64,000 nt of DNA. Source: Branchiostoma floridae. Its lineage: Eukaryota > Chordata > Leptocardii > Amphioxiformes > Branchiostomatidae. The position numbers and the translations under genes were made by a program. The notes under the pieces were generated by a model that was given only the letters and a program-made list of their open reading frames with translations, had not been told where the DNA came from and did no database searches. The stretch's first letter is position 1, and every line of letters begins with the position of its first letter. Shown here one piece after another: positions 10,550 through 20,834 of the stretch. Location of the stretch: the NCBI RefSeq assembly GCF_000003815.2, contig NC_049984.1, positions 26,891,863 through 26,955,862 on the forward strand. Direction: 5' to 3'.

Positions 10550-11145
10550 GTATGGGTTGTTAACTGAATGTGAACAGCTAAAGAAACAACTAAAGAGGAA
10601 GAAAGGTGGACGAGAAAGTCTCCGATTGTGTCTGCACAAGTGCAGACAGAAGAAATTAAAACTGGCAAAGAAATTGAAGACATTCAATACCATACAGAAA
10701 TGTAGCCAAAAACAAATTTAAAAAACTTCAAACCCAGGTAGATCTAGAAGACTTAGAAATTAAGTGAACATTCTGGGGGAGACTATTAACCAAATGAAAA
10801 GGCAAGAGGCAAATCTTGTGGCAACCATTCATACTGCCTAACTACTGTCCGAATCAGATGCCGCAACTCTGCATGGGGATGGAACATCCAGGGGTGCCAG
10901 GGATGGCAAAAAAGTCACAGCATGCCAAGCCAACACGTACGGGGAAAACAGACTCCAAGAAGGGAAGAGGGCCAACTCGAAATTTGGTGTAGGTGTGGCA
11001 ACTGTGAGATAATGCCTACTAAATGGAAATGAAGGAACTGTATCACACAAGACACAGGAAAGCGTCCAGCTGTTATTGAACGGAATGCAGGACTTCCATG
11101 CAAACTCGCTCTCACTAAACAATGACTACAAACCAGATCTCTCAT
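10550..11145 (+). pseudogene. Transposase-like fragment with LHGDGTSR motif
   Basis: A Lys-rich coiled segment (EQLKKQLKRKKGGRESLRLC) lies at about 10570-10680. From about 10845 the frame reads LSESDAATLHGDGTSRGARD, and a later block reads QLLLNGMQDFHANSLSL. A second copy of the TLH-x-DGTSR motif lies at about 48265 in another context. An Asp in such a motif is typical of the first catalytic Asp of a DDE nuclease, but that reading is inference. Confidence 0.4.
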
Positions 11146-11302
11146 CCTTACATTGACAACAGAAAGTATCCACGCCACACATCATCGCAAGCACCCAACA
11201 GCGACTTCAGCAATGCCATGAATGAGAGCTTAAAGCGCATGGCGTTTTGGTCTGTGTACTACCATACTCACCCCAAGTCTTACTACCCTGCCCCAAAGCA
11301 AG

Positions 11303-11602
11303 ATGCATCTGTCCCAGTTTCCCATGGTAAGGCCATTTAAGCCGAAAAAGATGGGAAAACGGGATGAGACCACAATAAGACACTGGACGGCAGAGTATGG
11401 CAAAGTCGTCCGCCTAAGAACCATACGGCAGGAGACAACAAAGTACAAAGCCGGTACGTTGCAGATGATGGTCGGAAAGCTTTCCCTGACTCCCCTCTTC
11501 ATATGCCCGACAGAGGGAGCGATGACGCACTGGCCGTACACAATTGAACACATTGCGATCAAGGATTGTCAGATTTCAAGTTCAATACAAATTAAACGAT
11601 AA
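11303..11602 (+). CDS. Small unrecognised basic ORF
   Basis: The frame contains KPKKMGKRDETTIRHWTAEY and later RQETTKYKAGTLQMMV. It is basic and protein-like, 99 residues, with no clear splice acceptor chosen. It lies between the LHGDGTSR fragment and the Helitron block and may be one more exon of the former. No family was recognised. Confidence 0.3.
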   Translation: MHLSQFPMVRPFKPKKMGKRDETTIRHWTAEYGKVVRLRTIRQETTKYKAGTLQMMVGKLSLTPLFICPTEGAMTHWPYTIEHIAIKDCQISSSIQIKR

Positions 11603-11974
11603 ACAATCACAGGTCAATGAGCCTTGGTCAGACTAGTTTTAAGGTGAAAACTAGAGGCCTTCATCAGCTCTGAGCGACATCCAGAGCTTTCTTCAGGATC
11701 GCCATCTACTGGAGAGGCCTGGATGTCGAACACACGAGTCCCACCGACGAACTTCAAGGTAGATCTTAGTATTGGGGTCAAAACCACGAAAGCTGACACC
11801 CATATTTTACCTTCCTTGCGGTCCCCCACACTCACCACCAGCTCTGGTGAGATGCAGCAGTGAACGACACCAATGCCTCGCACTGGACACACCCTCGTCT
11901 CTGTCTCAGAAACACTTGCCAGCCTTCACGGTGGGTTGGAGATGCCCCAGAGACAGTAGAGAGGTTCTCGTAAT

Positions 11975-12055
11975 TTTGTGATGATACAGTCTTTTCCCCC
12001 GTAACTTGCAGCCTTTCCATGCCGGTGGGTTTGAGGCACGTCCTCCTCCACATTA
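11975..12055 (+). pseudogene. AGLRHVLLH-type exon, copy 2, fused to the Helitron
   Basis: Reads SLSMPVGLRHVLLH, homologous to the copy at about 1115-1150. It is joined in frame to the Helitron Rep sequence that begins IRGTAAYFKDQLL. The border at about 12050 is therefore either a Helitron insertion or a captured flank. It supplies the ATG (12019) of the longest open frame, so the real Rep start is unknown. Confidence 0.4.
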
Positions 12056-13119
12056 CGCATATACGTGGAACAGCAGCGTACTTTAAGGACCAACTGCTTA
12101 ACCTACTTGCAAAAATCAACACTTTTGGCCCACCAACCTGGTTTCTTACTGTGTCGGCAAATGACTTAAACTGGCCAGAGCTGTTTATGTCTCTCAATCC
12201 TGATCTGACATATGAGGAAGCTAAAGCTTTACCACAGCAAGACAAATGGAACCTGATGAGATCAGACCCTGTCATGTGTGCTATACACTTCAACCGTCGC
12301 ACTGATGCACTACTGCGTTTCATATTGAACAGTCCACAACATCCTATTGGTGTAATCACTGACCACTGGATCCGAGTTGAGTTCCAGTTAAGGGGTTCAC
12401 CTCATTTACACTGTATGTTCTGGGTTGAAAATGCCCCAAACCTTGATACCATAGAAGGAAGGCAAAGAGCACCTGAATTCATTGACAAATATGTGTCCAC
12501 ACAGCTGCCTGATGATGAAAAATCTCTCCTATATGAACTAGTATCCAAATACAAGCGACATCATCACACAAGCACATGTCAGAAGAGACGAGTAAACTGT
12601 CGATTTCACTTCCCTCGAGAAGTATCAGAGACAACACGACTCAGGCTAGATGTTGATGCCAATCGCAGCGCACAGTTCTATGTTACAAAACGAACTCAAC
12701 AAGACATCTGGATCAATGCATATAACCCCACGTTGCTCTTACACATGCAATCAAACATGGACATACAAATGGTTGGTTCAAAATATGGTGCTGCTTACTA
12801 TGCATGCATGTACATCTCAAAAGCTGAGCCTGAAAATCTTCAAACAGCTATCTGTGCTGCTCTGTCACATCTACCACCTAACAGTACGAAAAGAGCACGT
12901 TTAGCTCAGATTGGTAACACTGTACTCAGCCATCGCCTAGTTGGCGGGCAAGAAGTTGGCTACAGACTAGCAAACCTGCAACTCATACGATCTTCAAGGC
13001 AAACAGTGTCAATTAATACCAAACCACCACACAAAAGAATGCGTCTGCTGAAACCCAAAGCTGAGCTTGACAAGCTCGATGATTCATCATCTGACATGAC
13101 ACAAAGTTTTATTTACTGA
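12050..13119 (+). mobile_element. Helitron rolling-circle Rep domain (truncated)
   Basis: The 366-codon open frame (ATG 12019, stop 13117-13119) contains GPPTWFLTVSANDLNWPELF, the HUH motif in FQLRGSPHLHCMFWVENAP, a Cys/His segment (TCQKRRVNCRFHFPRE), and the tyrosine region KYGAAYYACMYISKAEP. These are the conserved blocks of Helitron Rep endonuclease domains. The Pif1 helicase that normally follows (whole proteins are over 1000 residues) is absent: the frame ends shortly after SHRLVGGQEVGYRL, in a DDSSSD segment. The Rep part has no internal stop, so truncation is recent or the copy was mobilised as a partial element. Confidence 0.9.
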
Positions 13120-13686
13120 TTGAACGCATAATTCTCACAATCTTGTGCAACTGCTTTCATCACAACACTTTAGGAGAACTTTAACTTTGATCAATCATCT
13201 CTCTTCGTTTGATAATTTTTCTCCTTATGTTGCTGTTGGCTCAATTTCCTCTTATTACTACTATTCGCATAATTCCATTTCTTATCTCATACTACAGTGA
13301 CATTGTTGTCCAATTATCTGAAGTTCCTTAAGTTATAAATCTGCCAACGTAAACAGAGGGCAATGTTGTTATTGTCTCTCAAACTCAGTCGGTATATGGT
13401 CACATGTGCGATATTTACCAGACGGAGGGCTGGGGTAGGCCATTGAAATTTTTTGGCTTGGGCAATTTAGGGAGAGGACCATTGAAACTTTTTTACAGGG
13501 AATGTCCATTGAAGAAAATACCATTGAAACTAATGGCAATTTTGTAAATTTCTTTTGTAAATACTAGTAGCTTGTTACTTGTCTCTTGTATAGTTTGCAC
13601 AATTGTGGACGTTTAACTATATCTGTCCATCTCTAGTTAATTGTTTAATCATCTCACATTATTATAAATTTTATCTTTTTGCATAG

Positions 13687-14575
13687 AATGGCCGAACCAC
13701 TAAAAGGCTATGTCCACAATACATCTCCAGTCACAACAGGACAAAATGGATCCAAGTACTTCAGATTCAATCTTCAACAGCAACACGACACGAAAAAAGT
13801 GATCTGCTTTTCCCCAAAGAAAGCAGCTGTTCGAACAAGAGGAAAGCAAATCTAGTTGTAAGATCACAAAATATAAAGAATCACGAGAAGGTCGCATTTC
13901 CATATGAAGACTCACCCACCACTTCCTGCAACGTTAATGATCTCAGGAAAATTTCTGATTACCCACCACTTCCTGCAACGTTAATGATCTCAGGAAAATT
14001 TCTGATTACCAAGAAGTCTCAGTCCAAATCAAAGTAACCAAAGTTGATGCTCAGCAACTGATCACACGGGAACAATCAGATTTGTTGTTTGGGAACCACA
14101 TGAGGTAATCAATGGCAACAGCTATAAACTAAACGTCAGTGTAAGATCATACTCGTCCAACAAGTATATCCAGACAACTGCAAACAGTATCTTTGAAGAC
14201 ATCCCACCCCTAGATGTGCAACAAAGCCAGACTGATGAAACTTTCTTCGGTGGCGAAATCACTGGCAACATCTCTTCGATGGAGATCACTTCCAGACACT
14301 TAAAGTGTAACTCATGCCGTAAGAAGATGCCAGAATCTTCAACCTCTTCAAAAGTTATCACCTGTGCATCATGCCACAAATCCCAGCTTTCTCGAAAATG
14401 CCACAAAGAAATTATTGTTAAACTCCAAATTGACGATCAAAAGCACACTGTGTATATCATATGTTTTGCAGACACCATAACCACATTGGTAGATGATCCA
14501 TTAAATAAGTCAGAAGAGGACCTCACCGAAAGAATCCTTGAAGAGGGCGAAAACAACTTTCACCTTCCACTATAA
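13687..14575 (+). pseudogene. Helitron-associated RPA70-like ssDNA-binding protein, broken
   Basis: From ATG 13687 the frame reads MAEPLKGYVHNTSPVTTG and KYFRFNLQQ, an OB-fold start seen in Helitron-borne RPA-like proteins. A second OB-like segment reads WEPHEVINGNSYKLNVSVRS (about 14090-14150). A zinc-ribbon-like stretch follows, with CNSCRKK, CASCHK and a further Cys. The end is TAA at about 14573-14575. The reading frame changes near 13855, is disrupted by the 47-bp tandem duplication at 13915-14008, and changes again near 14090. RPA-like ORFs accompany Rep/helicase in several animal and plant Helitrons, which supports the link with 12050-13119. Confidence 0.7.
13915..14008. repeat. 47-bp tandem duplication inside the RPA-like gene
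   Basis: Copies at 13915-13961 and 13962-14008 are identical. Because 47 is not a multiple of three, the duplication shifts the reading frame of the RPA-like gene. Confidence 0.95.
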
Positions 14576-14867
14576 CCCCATAACAAACATTTGTACGTCT
14601 ATTGAGAAAATTGATATGTAAAAATACCACTATGAGTATGACATAACCAATGTCAACCCCCTGTATTATCACATAAAAAACAAATTTGAAATTTCACACA
14701 TATCTTTTTAACATCCAAAATCTTTGATGAACATCCAAATTCTTACATATTTCATACATTGTAGTTAAATTTCAAAACCAATTTTTCAAGTTTGAAATTT
14801 GACACCTATTCAATCTTTTTAAGATCCAAAGTATTTGATGAAAGTCCAAATTGTCACAAAGATGACT

Positions 14868-16210
14868 TGTTTAAGAACGGTAAGAAATACCAGTAGTATG
14901 ACAGCAGCCAATGTCACCCTACTGTCCTCTGCTATCACAACAAAAACAAGTTTGAAATTTACACCTATTCAATCTTTTTAAGATCCAAAGTATTTGATGA
15001 AAGTCCAAATTGTCACAAAGATGACTTGTTTCTAACATATTTCATAATTGGAATTAAGTTTCAAAACAAATATTTCAACTTCTTATTTCAGTTTCAGAAA
15101 CTTGCATTAGTTAAGTTTCAAAACCAATGTTTCAACTTATTTTTTAGTTTCCAAAACTTGTATTAGTTAAGTTCCAAGACAAAAGTTTGAACATCTTATG
15201 TTCAACTTTAATATGAAGAAGAACGGTAAGAAATACCAGTAGTATGACAGCAGCCAATGTCACCCTACTGTCCTCTGCTATCACATCAAAAACAAGTTTG
15301 AAATTCGACACCTATTCAATCTTTTTAAGATCCAAAGTATTTGATGAAAGTCCAAATTGTCACAAAGATGACTTGTTTCTAACATATTTCATAATAGGAA
15401 TTAAGCTTCAAAACAAATATTTCAACTTCTTATTTCAGTTTCAGACACTTGCATTAGTTAAGTTTCAAAACCATTGTTTCAACTTATTTTTTAGTTTCCA
15501 AAACTTGTATTAGTTAGGTTCCAAGACAAATGTTTGAACATCTTATGTTCAACTTTAATATGAAGAAGAACGGTAAGAAATACCAGTAGTATGACAGCAG
15601 CCAATGTCACCCTACTGTCCTCTCCTATCACATCAAAAACAAGTTTGAAATTTGACACCTATTCAATCTTTTAAAGATCCAAAATATTTGATGAAAGTCC
15701 AAATTGTCACAAATGTGACTTGTTTCTAACATATTTCATAATTGGAATTAAGTTTCAAAACAAATATTTCAACTTCTTATTTCAGTTTCAGTAACTTGCA
15801 TTAGTTAAGTTTCAAAACCAATGTTTCAACTTATTTTTTAGTTTCCAAAACTTGTATTAGTTAAGTTCCAAGACAAATGTTTGAACATCTTATGTTCAAC
15901 TTTAATATGAAGAAGAACGGTAAGAAATACCAGTAGTATGACAGCAGCCAATGTCACCCTACTGTCCTCTCCTATCACATCAAAAACAAGTTTGAAATTT
16001 GACACCTATTCAATCTTTTTAAAATCCAAAATATTTGATGAAAGTCCAAATTGTCACAAATGTGACTTGTTTCTAACATATTTCATACTTCGTACTTAAG
16101 TTCAAATATTTCAACTTCTTATTTCAGTTTCAGAAACAAATATTTGAACTTCGTATATTTTTTAATATCAAGAAAAAAAGATCTGTAAAAATATCACTAT
16201 GAATGACATC
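14868..16210 (+). repeat. 347-bp tandem array, about four units
   Basis: The word AAGAACGGTAAGAAATACCA recurs at a 347-bp period (starts near 14868, 15215, 15562 and 15909). Each unit carries the same GACAGCAGCCAATGTCACCC block and AT-rich TTTCAAAAC-type words. Identity between units is very high. A degenerate relative precedes it from about 14620, and a decayed one follows to about 16260. It directly follows the RPA-like gene and could be the non-coding part of the Helitron. Confidence 0.9.
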
Positions 16211-16259
16211 AGCCAATGTCACCCCACTGTTCTATAACGTTAACTTGTTTGTTACCTAT

Positions 16260-17258
16260 ATAGATGTTCTCGTTATCATTCATAAGCAAATGTTTCAGCT
16301 ACATATGTTGAAGTTTAACATCAAAGCACATTGACATTTCTTAAAACAGACACAATTATTGTAACAGACAAATTGTAACATTTTTATTTTCAATGTAACA
16401 TTTATAGTTACAATACTGGCATCACAAACCTCAAATACTTTGAAAAATCCAAACTCTTGTATCAAAGCTATTGAAATATGCACGTTAACTTTATAAACAA
16501 ATATTTCAACTTCTTATGTTCAAGTTTAACTTCAAAGCACATTGATATTTTCATCAAAGAGACACAATATCTTGTTAAAGACAAATTCGAACATTTTATT
16601 AACAAAGTTTAATTTACTTACAGTATTGGCATCACAAACCTCAAATACTTTGATCCAAACTCTTGTATGTAAGTTGATATTTAACTTGTTAGCTATTTAA
16701 ACTTTCTCGTTAACTTTCATAGACAAATGTTTCTACATCTTTTATTCATTCAAGTTAAATATCAAAGCACATGAATGTCTTCATAAAAGGATACAATTGC
16801 CCAGGACAGACAATTGCATTAACATTACTTCTAATGTTGACATGATGTTTAAGCTTTCAAATATCACCTGCTTTTGTAACCCAACTCTGCTATCCAATGT
16901 CCATTGTTACATCAGTGACAACATTTTGACACCACTCGAATCAACACATAATCCTAGCACTACCTGTTACAACTATTCATATGTAACATCTAATACTATG
17001 AATAGTAAACATTTTAACATCTGTACCACAAATCTTTTACTCATTTGATACTTATGCTATACAAAACAAATGAACCTTAATCAAAATAACTGTAAAAAAG
17101 TACTTTACTACAGTCATATTCACCTAATAAAGTCATTCTTGTGCCAAACGCATTCTTTCCTTTCATCTAACTATCAATGACAATTATTGATTTCTTGACG
17201 ATATATTTGTTTGCTTTCTTTAGTCGCACATTATAGCCAACAATGACTATACTATTTT
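16260..17258. other. AT-rich spacer after the tandem array
   Basis: This holds degenerate relatives of the array words (CAAATGTTTCAACATCTTATG-like), for example near 16280, 16500 and 16730, and no coding potential. A Helitron 3' end (hairpin plus CTRR) might lie here, but none was identified. Confidence 0.3.
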
Positions 17259-18366
17259 AGGCCCCGTTCATGATGCAAAAACTATATGTGAATGCATCCA
17301 CATCTGCGTACATTAGGGCTGGGTACCGGTACAGAAACTTCAAGTCCAGTTCCGGTTCAAGTCCAGAGGATCAGGTCCGGACCTGAGCCTGGACCTGATT
17401 CAGTCTGAATCATACCAATGGTCCATTTTACTACAAAGAAATCAGTTTGGTGGAGTATTAGACTCTCACTGGCGTTTTAAAACCCTACAATGCTAACTGC
17501 ACCTGTACGATTCACTGTAAACTTGGCAGAAATGACTATAAACTATAATCTACTTCACTCTCGTTATTTTCATCCACCTGCAAGCGCCAAAACGTGTGAA
17601 TGCCCGATCAAATAATCTGTTAATTTTCTGAAAGGTCCAACATCCATTCCACCTACTTTTCTCAGGTCCGGTTTTGATGGACCGGTCCACTACGAAAAAC
17701 CGGTTTTGTACCAGTACACTGTACCGATACCCAGCCCTAGCGTACATCCAATTATGATCCGCATGCAAACGGTTTAAATTTTGTGTCCGCTATGCCCACA
17801 AACAATCCATTTCAGATCCGCATTCATTTGTCAGGAAATTGAACATTGTGCAACAACAGAACATTGCGCAACAAGATGACAGATCCCCAGCTGTTGTTGA
17901 TATTGTTTTTCCTGAAAGTGCTGTGTTCCCGCAGAAAGGAACGTACGAGGCTGCATCTGGTATGGTGCTTAACACAATTATACTTCGACCTCAACTGCCT
18001 CATCATGTTGTGACACTAAGATGCCGACTTATTGAACCTGCGCAATCCCATTTCCTTCGACATCTCCTCGTATACCTCTTGGTTTCTGTACATACCATCG
18101 AGCTTTCGCTGGATCTCCTTCCTCCCCCATATAAGTACCCTCATTTCTTCAATTACCCAGATATAATGCGAATTCACGCCACACTTGAGTTCATGATGAC
18201 AATTCGCAAATGCGGATTTAAAACATCTGTTTCAAATCCACCTCCCGAGGTGGTCCCGAAAAATCCGCATCAAATCCGTTTCCGAGCATTCATGATGAGA
18301 AATCTATCCATATCAGCCATAAATGCAGATGCATCCGCATTAATTTTTGCATCATGAACAGCGCCT
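17259..18366. mobile_element. DNA transposon with TIRs, about 1.1 kb, hosting a nested MITE
   Basis: The ends 17259-17281 and 18344-18366 are inverted copies at 21 of 23 bases (core GTTCATGATGCAAAAA). Similarity continues inward more weakly (GATGCAT words). The interior has a plus-strand open frame at 17839-18357 that runs into the right terminal repeat and shows no known domain, so it is unlikely to be a transposase. No clear target duplication was seen. A 426-bp MITE is inserted near the left end. Confidence 0.65.
17314..17739. mobile_element. 426-bp hAT-type MITE with 8-bp TSD
   Basis: The ends TAGGGCTGGGTACCGGTACA and its inverted partner (…TACCGATACCCAGCCCTA) are short TIRs. GCGTACAT occurs at 17306-17313 and 17740-17747 as a perfect 8-bp target duplication. 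The TAGGG-type terminus plus 8-bp TSD is diagnostic for hAT. The interior (GGTCCGG/GGACCGG words) is partly palindromic and non-coding. Confidence 0.9.
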
Positions 18367-18369
18367 TAA

Positions 18370-19060
18370 CCTTTAGCCAACTGCTCCCTGTTCTAAAAAA
18401 TTACAAATGGTTCTCCCTACTTTTACACAACAAATCTAAACACACCCCTTACCTTAGATAACAGATACTCTAACAAACATGCAATTCTCATCAACCACGG
18501 ATGCTAATGGCTCACGTGTCGCATGTAGGTCAGTAATTTTGCTGTATTCCACAAAATTTGCACCTCAAAATACATAAAATACTGTTTCAAATTTCAGAGA
18601 CAGCATGTCCCCAACTACAATGCTTGCACCTGCAATACTCACCGTGTGGCAAAAATTTAGGACTCCCTATGATAAAATACTAACTAAAAGCCTGCACATT
18701 ATATGCAATAAACACCACAACAATTGCTTTCTCATCCAATCTGCCATTCCCTGCAAAAAACACCTTCTAAAAAATGACATTTTATCACTCAACAACCCTT
18801 GACTGACTTAAGCACATTCTAATAACTACAAAAAAACTTTCACACCCCAAACCCTCGCAAAATGCCAGCTTTTTAAAAAGCACTTGTTTTTACAATTTCT
18901 ACCGTATATTTTCTAAATCTGGTGAGGAATTACGTTCACTCCATGACCCTCTAGTTTACCGTCTAGTTAACCGTATGAACTTCTGAAGCAATGCAAATTT
19001 ATCGGTGATGAGTGAGTCTAACCTATCATTTTTCTCCCTTCTCGGTTTGGCTTCAACAGG
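18370..19060. other. Spacer
   Basis: AT-rich, no recognisable coding sequence. The last 80 bases before 19060 look like an intron end, with a pyrimidine-rich tract leading to AACAG. Confidence 0.3.
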
Positions 19061-19061
19061 A

Positions 19062-19199
19062 CTATCGGAGCCCAGACCAGAGCGCCAGGCCGGGACACGC
19101 CCATCTAAGTTTTCCCGGAGGAACTGCGCTGGGTCGTCAGGGCGCGTTTCCCTGAGGACCGTGTTCACCTTTATGATGGAGCGGTGGCAGGCTTCAGTA
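19062..19199 (+). pseudogene. Unknown repeat-gene exon (RDTP-PEE family), copy 2
   Basis: Translated in the frame homologous to 1596-1757 it reads TIGAQTRAPGRDTPI, a TAA, then VFPEELRWVVRARFPEDR and VHLYDGAVAGF, ending at a GTAAGT-like donor. The TAA replaces the Tyr codon of copy 1, so this copy is inactivated. It is preceded by a TTCAACAG acceptor. Confidence 0.6.
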
Positions 19200-19782
19200 A
19201 GTAAATTTTCAACAATGACGTTGTGCCTAACTACATTTGGCATAGCATAATAAGGTATGCGCATGTATTTGAATGTACAGACCAAAAATTCATGGATTGA
19301 AATTTTTAACAGAAAAATGTTTCTTTTATACGAGGCAATTACCTTACTCTACATAGTATCAACCAAAATATGCATGAATACACCCCTACGAGTAGACATG
19401 TAGACGAAGCTTCGAAGGAAATGTGACATATATATAAAGTTATACTTTTTATATTTTGCACAGGTCTCCATACTGTGAATAAACTTTTATTAATGTGTAC
19501 AAATTATAATGTAGAGTACTTTACTAAGGACCTATATGAACCAGAAGTAGGCACCATCACCCACTAAGAGCACCACGGCAGGGAGGACCATAATCACATT
19601 CTGAAAAGAATTGCGAACTTCTCCCCTCGCAAAATAAGCATATCTTTTGATTGAAAAAAAATATATTATACGCACGGATAGAATACAAGTAACGTAGACA
19701 AGTAGGAACGGTTCGGACTTATGGAGAGGCAGTACAGCGAACGTAGGCCTTCCTTAGACATTGCACATGGATTACCAAAGAA

Positions 19783-20016
19783 ATGACTGAGTCGCGCCGT
19801 TTAGACTTGCTGACACATAGGCTCTTACATTACTCACGCAGGAAGAACACACTTGATATTGAAGACGCACTTGTCAAAAAGAATCTAAGTGCACAAAAAG
19901 CTGGCTGTGTCGCCAAAGAAGGGCTAAATGCAGTCATTGCTGATGCAAATGTGTCCATGGATAAAATCAAGTCATGGGCTGAGAGAGGAAAGGATGTCAT
20001 TAATACTGAAAAGTGA
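19783..20016 (+). CDS. Unrecognised exon (AEEGL-like helical protein)
   Basis: A 77-residue frame starts MTESRRLDLLTHRLLHYSRR and ends SWAERGKDVINTEK with TGA. It is helical and basic. It lies just upstream of the ParB-like exons and may be the 5' exon of the same repeat gene. No family was recognised. Confidence 0.4.
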   Translation: MTESRRLDLLTHRLLHYSRRKNTLDIEDALVKKNLSAQKAGCVAKEGLNAVIADANVSMDKIKSWAERGKDVINTEK

Positions 20017-20151
20017 CCCACCTCAAAAGCAGATATGTCAAAAACTGTTTATGTGACAAAAAGTTGCTTCAGTTTAAATACGGTTCAGGAATAGATACTT
20101 TCAATAAGGTTGGAGAGCGATGTGTCTGTTTGCCAATTTTTATTTTCGCAG

Positions 20152-20455
20152 TTGGACAAGCAAATGACTGAAGTTGAAAGAAGGCACAAGATAGTTGTAC
20201 GTTGGTCAACGTCCAGTCACGACTTTGTTGCGATAATGACAGAGAAAGTAGCTTCCAGTCAGCAGGGTCATTGATCGGTTTGATCAAGAGTAAGACTGCC
20301 CTATAGTGGAGGACTTTGACAAAGGAAAACTGCACAAGTACTGTATAGAGATAATTGATGGCAACCATCGCTTGGAGGCCCAGCGCAGAGCACTAATGGA
20401 AGCAACAAGTGTGGAAGAAAGGGCGATTTCTCCCAAGAGAGAAGTTACTCTGTAA
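20152..20455 (+). pseudogene. ParB/Srx-like IDGNHRLEA fragment
   Basis: One likely exon (from CAG at 20149-20151) reads LDKQMTEVERRHKIVVRWST. A second frame from about 20292 reads VEDFDKGKLHKYCIEIIDGN then HRLEAQRRALMEATSVEERA. The IDGNHRLEA string is the signature loop of ParB/sulfiredoxin-fold domains. The usual upstream GxR block is not obvious. The fold assignment rests on this one motif, and the frame runs into a minisatellite. Confidence 0.4.
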
Positions 20456-20505
20456 GTGGGCCTACAAGATGACATCTGCCTCGCTGCTGGCATACAGCAC
20501 GTCGC

Positions 20506-20785
20506 CAGCGGTCACCACCACCACGCCACCAGCTGCCGCTGTCACCACCACCAGCTGCCGCTGTCACCACCACCAGCTGCCGCTGTCACCACCACCAGCT
20601 GCCGCTGTCACCACCACCAGCTGCCCGTCACCACCACGCCACCAGCTGCCCCTGTCACAACCACCAGCTGCCGCTGTCACAACCACCAGCTGCCCCTGTC
20701 ACCACCACCAGCTGCCCCTGTCACCACCACCAGCTGCCGCTGTCACAACCACCAGCTGCCCGTCACCACCACGCCACCAGTATAT
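20506..20785. repeat. 22-bp CACCACCACCAGCTGCC minisatellite
   Basis: About twelve copies of a 22-bp unit built on GTCACCACCACCAGCTGCC. Because 22 is not a multiple of three, one long open frame (20409-20834) passes through all three codon phases every three units, giving alternating TTTS, HHHQ and PPPA blocks. Low-complexity ORFs here are therefore artefacts of the repeat. Confidence 0.9.
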
Positions 20786-20834
20786 ATACGCTCGAGCCGT
20801 GGCGTCATATGTGAATAATGGCGAGTGCGGGTGA

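Noticed and set aside
11832..12359. 175-codon minus-strand ORF
   Set aside because: Overlaps the Helitron Rep in antisense, with no domain; the plus-strand Rep motifs are decisive.
17839..18357. 172-codon plus-strand ORF inside the TIR element as a transposase
   Set aside because: It extends through the right terminal inverted repeat and shows no DDE motif or known domain.
20409..20834. 141-codon His/Pro/Thr-rich ORF as a protein gene
   Set aside because: Produced by a 22-bp tandem array that is stop-free in every frame.
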